A stretch of DNA of 64,000 bases, taken from contig NZ_JAUQON010000015.1 in NCBI RefSeq assembly GCF_030580955.1, forward strand, positions 62,001 through 126,000, given 5' to 3'. The position numbers were made by a program, and so were the translations under genes. Below, in pieces: positions 6,444-15,296 of the stretch; within the stretch, counting starts at the first letter, position 1, and each line of letters begins with the position of its first letter. Origin of the DNA: Hymenobacter convexus. GTDB lineage: Bacteria; Bacteroidota; Bacteroidia; Cytophagales; Hymenobacteraceae. The notes under the pieces were generated by a model. That model did not search any database and had not been told where the DNA came from. It saw only the letters and a list, made by a program, of their open reading frames with translations.

Positions 6444-8912
6444 TTAGAACGGTACCAGCACCTTCACGCCCACATTGCGGCCGGGGTTGAAAATACCGGT
6501 GCGGCCGGTGGGTGAGCTGGCGTAGTATTCGAAATACTTCAGCCGGTTGAGGTGGGCCTGGTAGGCGGTATCGAGCACGTTATCGACTTGCACGATGAGC
6601 TGGGCCACGGTCCGGCCGGCGCGGGTGGTGTAAGTGGTGCCGGCGCCCAGGCCCAGCAGCGCGTAACCCAGTGTGGCGGTTTCGGTGTTGTCGAGGGCAT
6701 AGAAGCGGCTTTGGCGGGCGCTGCCATCGGCGGTGGCGCGGAAGTAGGTGGCGGTGAAGCGACCGGCGCGGGCAGGCGCGGTGGCGCGCAGCTCGGTGCG
6801 GCCGCGCAGGGGCGGAATGAGCGGCAGGTAGCGGGCGGCTTCCTGCTGGTGGTCGGGCAGGTTGGTTTGCGCACTCTCGCCGGTCACGAAGGCCGCGCTG
6901 CTGGTCCAAGCCAGCCAGGGCAGCGCCGCGGGCCGCCAGCTCAGGCTGGCTTCGAGGCCGTAGAGGCGGGCGGCGGCCTGCTGAAACTGGTAGGTGACGT
7001 TGCCGGGCACGATGACGACCGGCTGGCCGCTGGCGTCCTGCAGGCGGGCCTGGTAGATGAAGTTCTGCACGTAGTTGTGGAAAACCTCCACCGAGGCGTC
7101 CACTTCGGCTTGGTGCCAGAGCACGCCCACGTCCTGCTGCCAGCTGAACTCTGGTTCGAAGCCACGATTGCCGAGGTACACGATGTGGGCGCCGGGGTCG
7201 AGGCCGTTGGAGCCGATTTCGGGGATGTTGGGGGCACGATAGCCGCGGGCCAGGTTGGCGCGCAGCGTGAGTTGCTCCGTAGCCACGTAGCTCGCTCCCA
7301 GGCTGGCCGACCAGCCTTGGTAGCGCCGCCGAAACGCCGGAAACTGCAGCATCGCGCCGCCCTGCGCCGGCCCGGCCGCCTGGTCGAACCCCGTGGCCGG
7401 GTTCGGCGCCACGTAGAAATCCTGCCAGCTCACCAGCCGGGTATCGTAGCGCGCGCCGCCGCTGATTTCCAGCTTGCCCAGCGGCTTTTTCAGCAGCACG
7501 AAGCCGCCGGCGTCCAGTAGGTTGTAGTTGGGAATGGGGAAATCGGTGGCGTTCAGGTGGCGGTTGAGCTGGCCCATGCCGTTGCTGCCCACGCTCATTT
7601 CCAGGCCCTGCCAGGCGGGCAGGTGGTAGCGCACATCGTAGGTGAAGGTGCTGAGGCGCAGGGCCAGGCCGGGCTGCGCGGGTGCCGTGGGGTGGTTGTA
7701 CTCCTCCCGCTGATTTTGCTGGGCGCCCAGCAGCAGGTGCAGCTCGCCGCCGCCCAGCGCCACCTGGGTTTTGGTGAACACCCGGTAGTGCCGTATGCGC
7801 TGGTGCAGCGGACCGATGGCGTAGCTGCGCAGCTCGTCATCAGCCACCAGCGGCCGGTTTTTCACGTCATCCAACCCGCTTTCCGCCACCTGCCGGGTGA
7901 AACGGCGGCTGAGCGAGTCGCGGCTACCATCGGGTATCTCCTGCTGGTTGTCATACAAGGTGAGGTACCAGTGCGAGCTGCCCCAGGCCTTGCGCACGCC
8001 GGCCATGCCCGTCAGCGTCAGCTCCCGAAAACCGGTGTTGTACACTAGGCCATCCACGCTATTGCGGTAGTCGCGCGCCAGGCGGTGGCTGACCCGTAAG
8101 CTGGTCTGGAAGCCGTTTTTCTGATAATTCAGCCCCAGCGAATTGCCCACCAAGCCATTGTTCGACTGGTATTCGGCCAGGGCATCACCGCGCAGTTGGC
8201 CGTCGGGGCCGCTGGGCAAGGCGGGTAGCAGGTTCACCACGCCGGCCACAGCATCGGAGCCGTATAGCAGGCTGGCGGGGCCTTTCACCACCTCCACGCG
8301 CTCTATATCATAGCCATCCACTTCCACGCCGTGCTCGTCGCCCCATTGCTGGCCCTCCTGCCGTAGTCCATTGTATAGCGTGAGCACGCGGTTGTAGCCC
8401 AGCCCCCGAATGAAGGGTTTCGACACGTTTGGGCCCGTCGTCACGGCGCTCAGGCCCGGAATGCCGCGCACGGCCGCATCGATGACGTTGGTGTTGGCGT
8501 TGAGGCTGATTTCGCGGCGGCTCAGGGTGGCAATGGGCACGGGGCTGCGCCGGATTTCAGTGGCCCGGCTCACGCCCGTCACCACCACGTCGGCCAGGGC
8601 AGCGGGTGCGGCGGCCAGGGTAAAGGTCAGGCGCAGCGTTTGGCCCGCCGCCACGGATACGGCCCGGCTAACGGCGGTGTAGCCCACGGCGCTGGCCAGC
8701 ACCCGCACCGGCCCGGCAGGCACGTTGGCGATGATGAAAGCCCCTTCCGCATCGGCTGTGGCCCCGAGGCCGGCGGCGGGCAGCGCCACGCTGGCGAAGG
8801 GCACCGGCCGCTGCTGCTCGTCGCGCACGGTGCCAGCGAGCGTGCCCGTCTGGGCCAGCAGGCACTTGGGCAATGACAGGAGCAATAGCAATGCAAGTAG
8901 CAGCAGCTTCAT
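6444..8912 (-). CDS. TonB-dependent receptor, possibly for a metal or metal chelate
   Basis: An 822-residue receptor from ATG 8912. After the signal MKLLLLALLLLLSLPKCLLA comes a carboxypeptidase-regulatory-like domain (GTLAGTVRDEQQRPVPFASV, residues ~22-105). The plug follows, with DVVVTGVSRATEIRRSPVPI, IDAAVRGIPGLSAVTTGPNV and VVKGPASLLYGSDAVAGVVN, and then a large barrel closing with GRNVGVKVLVPF. The plug contains GDEHGVEVDGYDIERVEVV. The gene starts 107 bases downstream of the Nramp transporter stop codon and precedes another outer-membrane protein gene, all on the minus strand. The neighbourhood suggests manganese or iron as cargo, but the protein itself does not prove this. Confidence 0.8.
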   Translation of the reverse strand: MKLLLLALLLLLSLPKCLLAQTGTLAGTVRDEQQRPVPFASVALPAAGLGATADAEGAFIIANVPAGPVRVLASAVGYTAVSRAVSVAAGQTLRLTFTLAAAPAALADVVVTGVSRATEIRRSPVPIATLSRREISLNANTNVIDAAVRGIPGLSAVTTGPNVSKPFIRGLGYNRVLTLYNGLRQEGQQWGDEHGVEVDGYDIERVEVVKGPASLLYGSDAVAGVVNLLPALPSGPDGQLRGDALAEYQSNNGLVGNSLGLNYQKNGFQTSLRVSHRLARDYRNSVDGLVYNTGFRELTLTGMAGVRKAWGSSHWYLTLYDNQQEIPDGSRDSLSRRFTRQVAESGLDDVKNRPLVADDELRSYAIGPLHQRIRHYRVFTKTQVALGGGELHLLLGAQQNQREEYNHPTAPAQPGLALRLSTFTYDVRYHLPAWQGLEMSVGSNGMGQLNRHLNATDFPIPNYNLLDAGGFVLLKKPLGKLEISGGARYDTRLVSWQDFYVAPNPATGFDQAAGPAQGGAMLQFPAFRRRYQGWSASLGASYVATEQLTLRANLARGYRAPNIPEIGSNGLDPGAHIVYLGNRGFEPEFSWQQDVGVLWHQAEVDASVEVFHNYVQNFIYQARLQDASGQPVVIVPGNVTYQFQQAAARLYGLEASLSWRPAALPWLAWTSSAAFVTGESAQTNLPDHQQEAARYLPLIPPLRGRTELRATAPARAGRFTATYFRATADGSARQSRFYALDNTETATLGYALLGLGAGTTYTTRAGRTVAQLIVQVDNVLDTAYQAHLNRLKYFEYYASSPTGRTGIFNPGRNVGVKVLVPF

Positions 8913-9018
8913 ACCTAGAATGATAAATATTAATGGATATTAACGAGCACAAAACCACAGGTCAGAATGCCCGGCATCTGATTTCTCGGCTTTAACTCTT
9001 GCTTTTAACTCAAATCCC

Positions 9019-10398
9019 CTAGTCTACCGCCGTTTGCCAGAGCAGGTAGCCGTTCAGGGCAATGATGATGGCCGACACCGACCAGGCCAGCACGCGCACC
9101 ACCGGCCGGTTCACAAACACGCCCATCTTGGCCCGGCTGCTGGTGAAGAGCACCAGCGGCACCACCGCAAAGCTGAGCTGCATCGACAAAATTACCTGGC
9201 TGAAAACCAGCAGCTTCTCGGCCCCAGTTTCGCCGTAGATAATGGCCACCACCAGCGCCGGCACCACCGCCACCAGCCGTGTGATGAGCCGCCGCACCCA
9301 GGGCCGGAGCTTGATGTCGAGAAAGCCTTCCATCACAATCTGGCCCGCCAGCGTGCCGGTCAGGGTCGAATTCTGGCCGGAAGCCAGCAGCGCCACCGCA
9401 AACAGCACGCTGGCCGCGCCCGCGCCCAGCACCGGCGCCAGCAGTTTGTAGGCATCCTGAATTTTGGCCACCTCAAACATGCCGTGGTGGTGAAAGGCCG
9501 CCGCCGCCAGCACCAGAATGGCCGCATTAATGAAAAAAGCCAGAAACAGCGCCACCGTCGAATCGATGGTGGCGAACTTGATGGCCATGCGCTTGCCAGT
9601 CTCGGTCTGCTCAATCTGCCGTGTCTGCACGATGCTGGAGTGCAGGTACAAGTTGTGCGGCATCACGGTGGCGCCCAGGATGCCGATGGCGATGTAGAGC
9701 ATGCCCGGGGTGGTGACCACCTGCCGCTGCGGCACCAGCCCGTGGGCCAGCGCCACCCAATCGGGCCGCGACACGATGAGTTCATACAGAAAACAGCCGA
9801 AAATCAGCACCATCAGCCCCGCCACAATGCTTTCGATGATGCGAAAGCCCTTGTTCTGGAAAAACAGTACTACCAGCACGTCCAGTGTGGTGAGCACCAC
9901 GCCCCAGGCCAGCGGCAGACCAAACAGCAGGTTCAGGGCAATGGCTGAACCGATGACCTCAGCCAAATCGCAGGCCGCGATGGCGACTTCGCACAGAAAC
10001 CACAGCATCAGGCTGACGGGCCGGGAGTAGTGGTCGCGGCAGGCCTGGGCCAGGTCGCGGCCCGTCACAATGCCCAGCTTGGCCGCCAGGTGCTGGAGCA
10101 GCATGGCAAACAAGTTGGAAATCAGCACCACCGACAGCAGCGTGTAACCGTATCTGGAGCCGCCGGCCAGGTCGGTGGCCCAGTTGCCGGGGTCCATGTA
10201 GCCCACGGCCACCATCAGGCCCGGGCCCCAGAAGGCCATGAGCTTGCGCCAGAACGAGGCATTGGCAGCCGGCACCTTGATGCTGGCGTACACCTCGCTC
10301 AGCGAATTGGCCCGGCGGGGATGCCGCCAGCCGGTTTCGACCGGGGCAGCAGGTTCGGTGATGGTAGCAGGCGGCACGTTGAATAATTGTTTCAACAC
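9019..10398 (-). CDS. mntH: Nramp family divalent metal transporter (Mn2+/Fe2+)
   Basis: The product has about 459 residues with roughly eleven hydrophobic segments. The two metal-binding motifs are intact: DPGN at residues 69-72 in TM1 and MPHN at 246-249 in TM6, the methionine being the usual soft-metal ligand. This supports proton-coupled uptake of Mn2+ or Fe2+ across the inner membrane. The start is uncertain. GTG at 10398 gives the frame shown, but a TATATTTG sequence overlaps 10400-10407, so a later start (for example GTG at 10377) is possible. A DtxR/MntR-like palindrome lies just upstream. The receptor gene at 6444-8912 follows and may be co-regulated. Confidence 0.88.
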   Translation of the reverse strand: MLKQLFNVPPATITEPAAPVETGWRHPRRANSLSEVYASIKVPAANASFWRKLMAFWGPGLMVAVGYMDPGNWATDLAGGSRYGYTLLSVVLISNLFAMLLQHLAAKLGIVTGRDLAQACRDHYSRPVSLMLWFLCEVAIAACDLAEVIGSAIALNLLFGLPLAWGVVLTTLDVLVVLFFQNKGFRIIESIVAGLMVLIFGCFLYELIVSRPDWVALAHGLVPQRQVVTTPGMLYIAIGILGATVMPHNLYLHSSIVQTRQIEQTETGKRMAIKFATIDSTVALFLAFFINAAILVLAAAAFHHHGMFEVAKIQDAYKLLAPVLGAGAASVLFAVALLASGQNSTLTGTLAGQIVMEGFLDIKLRPWVRRLITRLVAVVPALVVAIIYGETGAEKLLVFSQVILSMQLSFAVVPLVLFTSSRAKMGVFVNRPVVRVLAWSVSAIIIALNGYLLWQTAVD

Positions 10399-10399
10399 A

Positions 10400-10429
10400 A
10401 ATATACAGAATTTTAGGCTTGTCTAAAAA
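10400..10429 (-). promoter_or_regulatory. mntH promoter with DtxR/MntR-like operator
   Basis: TTTTAGGCTTGTCTAAAA (10412-10429 region) is an imperfect palindrome of TTTTAG-N-C and G-N-CTAAAA half-sites. It is directly followed on the minus strand by TATATTTG (10400-10407), a match to the -10 consensus. The palindrome resembles operators of the DtxR/MntR family, which block transcription when metal is abundant. The regulator gene is not in the window. Confidence 0.55.
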
Positions 10430-10611
10430 TTGATTTCGACTGCCTTAAATACAGAATCCAGCCGAAAAGGTTTCACGGCTGGCCAAGCTTCATTTGGAAT
10501 TAGGCCGGCGCTGAAACAGCGTGCGTTAATTACCGTGGTGGCATTGGCCGCACGCCGGGCGGCCATTGGTTGCCGCCGCGAGCCCGACCTTTGCCTTGAA
10601 AATTCCTTTGC

Positions 10612-11598
10612 ATGACGCCTTCTCAAACCAAACACCGCTTCGGCCTGCTCTCCCTTGTGGTGAGCGTGGGGCTGGTGGCCATCAAGTTCTACGCCTACCA
10701 CCTCACCCGCTCGCAGGCGGTGCTCACCGATGCGCTGGAAAGCATCATCAACGTTTTCACCAGCGGGTTTGCGCTCTACAGCCTCTACCTAGCCGGCCTG
10801 CCGAAGGACGAAAACCACCCCTACGGCCACGGCAAAATCGAAAATCTGTCCCTCGGTTTCGAAGGCGGGCTGATATTTATGGCCGGTGCCTTCATTCTCT
10901 ACCACGCCTCGCGGGGCCTGCTGCACCCGCACGCCGTGGCCCGGCCCGACTGGGGCGTGCTGCTGCTGGCCAGCACGGCGTTCGTGAACCTCGGGGTGGG
11001 CTTCGTGCTGGTGCGCGCCGGCAAACGGCTGAAATCGGTGGCCCTGGTGGGCGATGGGCAACACCTCTACATCGATGCCCTCACGTCCATCGTGTCGTCG
11101 TTGGCGCTGGTTCTGGTGGCCGTCACGGGCGTGGTGCGCTTCGACACGGGCGCGGCTCTGTTGCTGGGGGGCTTCATTCTGGTGAACGGCTGGCGCATGC
11201 TGCGCCGCGCCGTCTCGGGCCTGATGGACGAAGCCGACACCGCCACCGTGGCCGCCGTCATTGCCGAGCTGCAGGCTCAGCGCCGCCAGCCCTGGATTGA
11301 CGTGCACAACCTGCGCGTGCAGCGCTACGGCGCCAATTTGCACATCGACTGCCACATGCAAATGCCTTACTACTTCACCCTGGAAGAAGTTCACTCTCAG
11401 CTATTTGATATAGAAGAGCTTATCAAAGAGCGTTTTGCGGTGGATGTAGAGATGTTTGTGCACGCCGACCCTTGCACTTTCGCGGCCTGCTCCTTGTGCC
11501 TCATGGCCGACTGCCCGGTGCGCCTCCACCCGTTCCGCCACGAGGTGGTTTGGGACATCCACAACGCCGTGAAAAACGAGCGCCACCACCTGGCGTAA
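10612..11598 (+). CDS. Cation diffusion facilitator (CDF) family transporter
   Basis: A 328-residue protein with six predicted membrane helices and a C-terminal cytoplasmic domain. TM2 carries AVLTDALESIINV and TM5 carries QHLYIDALTSIVSSL, where H-L-Y-I-D gives the HxxxD half of the metal site. The TM2 half reads DxxxS instead of DxxxD, so the site differs from the textbook form. Between TM2 and TM3 is the NHPYGHGKIE loop typical of the family. The C-terminal end has a cysteine cluster (DPCTFAACSLCLMADCPV). The role is efflux of Zn2+, Fe2+ or a related metal. It is divergent from mntH with a 213-base gap, so uptake and export of divalent metals lie back to back. Confidence 0.85.
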   Translation: MTPSQTKHRFGLLSLVVSVGLVAIKFYAYHLTRSQAVLTDALESIINVFTSGFALYSLYLAGLPKDENHPYGHGKIENLSLGFEGGLIFMAGAFILYHASRGLLHPHAVARPDWGVLLLASTAFVNLGVGFVLVRAGKRLKSVALVGDGQHLYIDALTSIVSSLALVLVAVTGVVRFDTGAALLLGGFILVNGWRMLRRAVSGLMDEADTATVAAVIAELQAQRRQPWIDVHNLRVQRYGANLHIDCHMQMPYYFTLEEVHSQLFDIEELIKERFAVDVEMFVHADPCTFAACSLCLMADCPVRLHPFRHEVVWDIHNAVKNERHHLA

Positions 11599-11722
11599 GC
11601 GGCTCCCGGCCGTCGGCGGCCGATAGGAAGGATGGTTGGCTTAGTGGACGTACCCTGAAGCTCCGCTGATTCAACCAGCATCCGCGACGCGCCCAACGCT
11701 GTTTTCATTATAGACTAAACAC

Positions 11723-11761
11723 AAAAAAAGGGTGCCGCGATAATCGCGGCACCCTTTTTTT
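11723..11761. terminator. Bidirectional rho-independent terminator
   Basis: The hairpin AGGGTGCCGCGAT / ATCGCGGCACCCT is flanked by A7 on the left and T7 on the right. It lies between two convergent genes and can serve both. Confidence 0.95.
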
Positions 11762-11785
11762 GGTGGATGAGGCTGGGCCAGGTGC

Positions 11786-14671
11786 TTAGCGCACTACTTC
11801 CAGCCAGCCTTTGGTCTGAGCACCTTTGCTGTTGGTCAGCAAGTAGTAGTACACGCCAGCGGGCTGGTTGTCGCCGCCCCAGTTGTTGGCGTAGTTGGTC
11901 GTCTCGTACACCTTGCGGCCCCAACGGTTGTAAATTTCCAGCTTGCTGTTCGTATTGGCGGTCGAAACCTTGAACACGTCGTTCTGCTGGTCGCCGTTGG
12001 GCGTAATGATGTTCGGAATCTGCAAGTCCGGCACAAACACTTCCAGCTTGGCGGTAGTGGGAGCGCAGGTCTGGCCGAAGCCCGATGGCGTAGTGGTGAG
12101 CGTAATGGTGTAGTAGCCAGCCTGCGTGAGTTGCAGCGGCGTGGGCGTATTGGCACTGCTGAAGGTCACCGGCGATTCGCTCACCGCGTCACCCAGAATG
12201 TCGCGCACGCGCTGGTACGTCCAAACGGAAGCCACCGATATGCCCGCTGGCGAATTCGTGGTGTTGGTGAAGTTGAAATACACGGGCGGACGCGACGTGG
12301 CCTTGCCATTCACCGGCGCGTCGAGTGCGCCGCTCGAGGTGAAGGCCGCGGTAACCGTCGGCAGTACGCGCACCACTACCGACGTCGTGTCGGCGCAGCC
12401 GCTCAGCGGGTTGCCCGAAATCGTCACGAAGTAGCGGGTCGTTACCGTGGGGGTTACGGTGGGGTTGGCTTTGGTCAGGTCGGCCGTTGCCAGGCCATTG
12501 GCCGGGGCAAAGCGGTAGGTGTAGGTATCGGGGAAGCCTGTGGGCGGCGTGGCCGAAGCCGTGAGAGTAGCCGGGCTGCCGGAGCACACGTATGCACTGC
12601 TGGTGCGCAGGCTCACCGCCGGACGGGGCACAATGGTAATCTGCGAGGTGGTGGTATTGGCGCAGCCGTAGGGCGAAGCACCGGTCACCGCTACCGTATA
12701 GGTGGTCGTAGTGGTGGGGCTCACCGTCAGGGTCGAGGTATTCACACCTGGGGTGCTAGCCGTCACGCCGGGGCCCGACCAGCGGTAGGTATACACATCG
12801 TTCAGGTTGCTGCCCACGCCGGCGGGGCGGGTGGTAGTAGCCGTCAGCACCACCTGTGTTCCGGAGCAGATGGTCGGTACCGAGCTCCTAATGGACACGA
12901 TGGGCTGAGGCACTACGCGCACCAGCACCGAGGTCGTATCGCCGCACACGCCTTGGGCAAAGCCGATGGTGGGCGCAATGCGCAACAGGTAGCGGGTCGT
13001 CACGGTGGGGTTCACCACGATGTTGCGCGTGTTGGTTACGGCCGGCAGGCCGTTGCCGCCCACATTCGTGGTCCACTGGAATGTGTACACCTGGGCCTGC
13101 GTGGTGTTGGTAGCGATGCGGCGGATGGAGTCCGGACGCAGCACGTTGCCCTGGAGCGTGAGCGAGCCGCCCAGGCAGATGGAGGGCGGCACCTGGCCAC
13201 CAATGCCGGGCGCACCCACCGTCGTAACGGCCTGGGCCACGTTGCCGCGGACGATGCGCAGAACCACTACGCGGTTTTGCACGCCTTTAATGGGGCAGGC
13301 ATTGTCTTCAACCTTGAAGCTCAGCAGGATGGTGCGGCCCACCGTAGCGGGCGAAGGCTGGAAGAAGAATACGCCTTTGGGGTTGGTGGTGCCGTTGCCC
13401 GTCAGGCTGAAGGTACCCACATCGCCCGAGTCCAGGTAACGGGGGTCGGTGTTGATATTAACCGGCGTCGTCACGGTCAGCAGCTGGCCGGCGCTGGGCG
13501 TGCGCAGGTTGTCGGGGTCGGTGAAGTTGAGCTCTACGCGCGAGTAGTTGCAGCTGCGCACGTCAATCCGCGTCGTATCGGCGGTGTTTACCACGCCGGT
13601 GCCGGCGTTGGTGGTCACGGGGTTGGCCTGCACGGGGTTGGGCGTGCTGTTGCCACCGCAGTCAATCACAATCAGGTTGGCCTCGCGGCGCACCGTGCCG
13701 ATGACGCGGCGCACGCCGTTGATGCGGCGGTACTCGGTGATGAGCACCGCAATCTGGTACTTGTTGGTTCCGCTGCCAACGGCCGCAGGCGTATAGATGC
13801 CGGGCGTGAAGGTGATGGTACGGGACTGCTGGTTGAAGTTGAACGTGCGCGCCACGCCGGTTCTCAGCGGGCAGCTGCCTACGGTATCGAGGCCGAGTTG
13901 AATGGGGTTGGTGGGGCTGTAGGTACCGCCCGGGATGCCCCCAAAGCTGAAGAAGCCGTTGCCACCGCCGGGGCAGGTGATGGGCGTGATAATGGGCGCG
14001 CTGCCGGGATAGGGCAGGTAGGTAGCGGGCGTGCCGCAAGCCTGCAACGGGGCGGCCAGCGAGTAAACCAGCGAGTCACCGTCGGCCTCCGTGGAGGAGA
14101 AAGTGATGGTGGTGCGCTGCTTCCAGCACACGTACTGAATCGGAATGTCCTGGGGGTCGAACTGGGGCGAGTTGTTGGCCACGGCCGTGGTGCCCTGGTT
14201 GCGGTTATCGAGGGTGGCTTCTACGTACAGGTCGCCGGCATTGATGTTGGCCAGCGCCGGGCGGGCATTCTGGAAAGTGCTCAGAATCCATTGCCCGGGG
14301 GGCAGGGTCACGGTAGCCAAGTAGTTATACACGTCGTAGTTCGGCAGGCCGGCCGGGCCCTGGCAGGGGCCCGCCGATACGGCGGCGCAGAACGGGTTAC
14401 CGGCTTCAACAGCGCCTTGCTGTACAAAAGGAGTGGTCACGGAAGCGGTGGCGCTGCAGCCCCCGTTTTTGCAGCTCAGGTCGAACTGGCTGGGCGTGAT
14501 GCCCGAACAGTCGCGATAGAGGCGGAATTTGACGCGATACTGGTTGTTGCCCAGCGACACGTAGGTCATATCACCGCCCAGCAAGTGGGAAGCGCGTGCT
14601 TCTTGTGCGCTGCCCATAAGCAGGCCACACGCAAAGAGCAGCAAGGTGAAAGAATGTAAGATTTTTCTCAT
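11786..14671 (-). CDS. Large T9SS type B (gliding-motility-associated C-terminal domain) surface protein
   Basis: A 961-residue protein with signal MRKILHSFTLLLFACGLLMG and a mature start near ASHLLGGDMTYVSLG, a start seen in many Bacteroidota adhesin-like proteins. The central part has several cysteine-framed Ig/PKD-like modules, each with CSGTQVVLTATT-, CSGSPATLTASA- or CLGGSLTLQG-like openings and a TVTPTVTTRYFVTISG-like ending, spaced about 80-100 residues. The last ~85 residues (VPDLQIPNIITPNGDQQNDV, IYNRWGRKVYETT, NQPAGVYYYLL, KGWLEVVR) are the type B T9SS sorting domain. It is expected to be exported and fixed at the cell surface. The ligand is unknown. It has its own downstream terminator. 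Confidence 0.88.
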   Translation of the reverse strand: MRKILHSFTLLLFACGLLMGSAQEARASHLLGGDMTYVSLGNNQYRVKFRLYRDCSGITPSQFDLSCKNGGCSATASVTTPFVQQGAVEAGNPFCAAVSAGPCQGPAGLPNYDVYNYLATVTLPPGQWILSTFQNARPALANINAGDLYVEATLDNRNQGTTAVANNSPQFDPQDIPIQYVCWKQRTTITFSSTEADGDSLVYSLAAPLQACGTPATYLPYPGSAPIITPITCPGGGNGFFSFGGIPGGTYSPTNPIQLGLDTVGSCPLRTGVARTFNFNQQSRTITFTPGIYTPAAVGSGTNKYQIAVLITEYRRINGVRRVIGTVRREANLIVIDCGGNSTPNPVQANPVTTNAGTGVVNTADTTRIDVRSCNYSRVELNFTDPDNLRTPSAGQLLTVTTPVNINTDPRYLDSGDVGTFSLTGNGTTNPKGVFFFQPSPATVGRTILLSFKVEDNACPIKGVQNRVVVLRIVRGNVAQAVTTVGAPGIGGQVPPSICLGGSLTLQGNVLRPDSIRRIATNTTQAQVYTFQWTTNVGGNGLPAVTNTRNIVVNPTVTTRYLLRIAPTIGFAQGVCGDTTSVLVRVVPQPIVSIRSSVPTICSGTQVVLTATTTRPAGVGSNLNDVYTYRWSGPGVTASTPGVNTSTLTVSPTTTTTYTVAVTGASPYGCANTTTSQITIVPRPAVSLRTSSAYVCSGSPATLTASATPPTGFPDTYTYRFAPANGLATADLTKANPTVTPTVTTRYFVTISGNPLSGCADTTSVVVRVLPTVTAAFTSSGALDAPVNGKATSRPPVYFNFTNTTNSPAGISVASVWTYQRVRDILGDAVSESPVTFSSANTPTPLQLTQAGYYTITLTTTPSGFGQTCAPTTAKLEVFVPDLQIPNIITPNGDQQNDVFKVSTANTNSKLEIYNRWGRKVYETTNYANNWGGDNQPAGVYYYLLTNSKGAQTKGWLEVVR

Positions 14672-15296
14672 GGGTGAAAAGGGGTAAATGGAGTAAAAAA
14701 ACGCAAACCGGGTGGTTACTGACTAATCAGCGGACCAAGATACAGGTAGAAATACGGAGGGCCAAAAACTACCTAAAAAGGCGAATTGCAACGCAGCAAA
14801 TTACGGGCCACACTTAACAAAATTTTGATGAAATGGAACTTATTTGTGATTTTTATTTAGTTCCCGATACCCACCTACTATGAGGGCGCTGTTTTGATAA
14901 TCGGGTCTGTGGGCGGGCGCAGTAGGCGCCCCTCGCCAGCTCCCGGTGGTAGCGACGCCTCTTGGGCAACGCATTCGTATAAGCAAGGCCAACCGTATGG
15001 AGCCTGCGGGCCCCTGATTTGCTTTCTTTAAGGCCAGAATTGTCGGAAGCCGGTCGGAAATATTCCGGTCTTTTTTCTGACCCAAAAGTTGCCTGAACGG
15101 GCTGCCAACTAGTTTTTTGGCCCAACACCCTTCTTCTGCCCGGCTTGAAATACATTTGCTTTTTTGTATCTGCTTGAGCTTTCTTTCTACATTACATTGC
15201 CAAAAGCATGTTCCGCGGCGCTGCTTGAAAGCACAACCCAACGCTTTCCCACCCCCTTTTCCACCCGTATTGTTCAACCTTTTCCCTCTTCACCCC
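14672..15296. other. Divergent intergenic region, no gene seen
   Basis: 625 bases between two divergent T9SS cargo genes. It is less GC-rich than its surroundings near the left end. Short frames on the minus strand have no protein-like features. It must contain both promoters; the one for the rightward gene is probably TACATTTG at 15151-15158. Confidence 0.6.
15151..15158 (+). promoter_or_regulatory. -10 element
   Basis: TACATTTG matches TAnnTTTG, about 140 bases before the start codon of the T9SS cargo gene at 15297. A leader of about 130 bases would result. Confidence 0.5.

Noticed and set aside
12131..14659. An 842-residue open frame on the plus strand opposite the type B T9SS gene
   Set aside because: It has the arginine- and glycine-rich composition of a high-GC shadow frame, no signal or domain, and lies exactly over a clear gene on the other strand.
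14840..15277. A 145-residue minus-strand frame in the divergent T9SS gap
   Set aside because: No homology features, irregular composition and no plausible promoter or start context.
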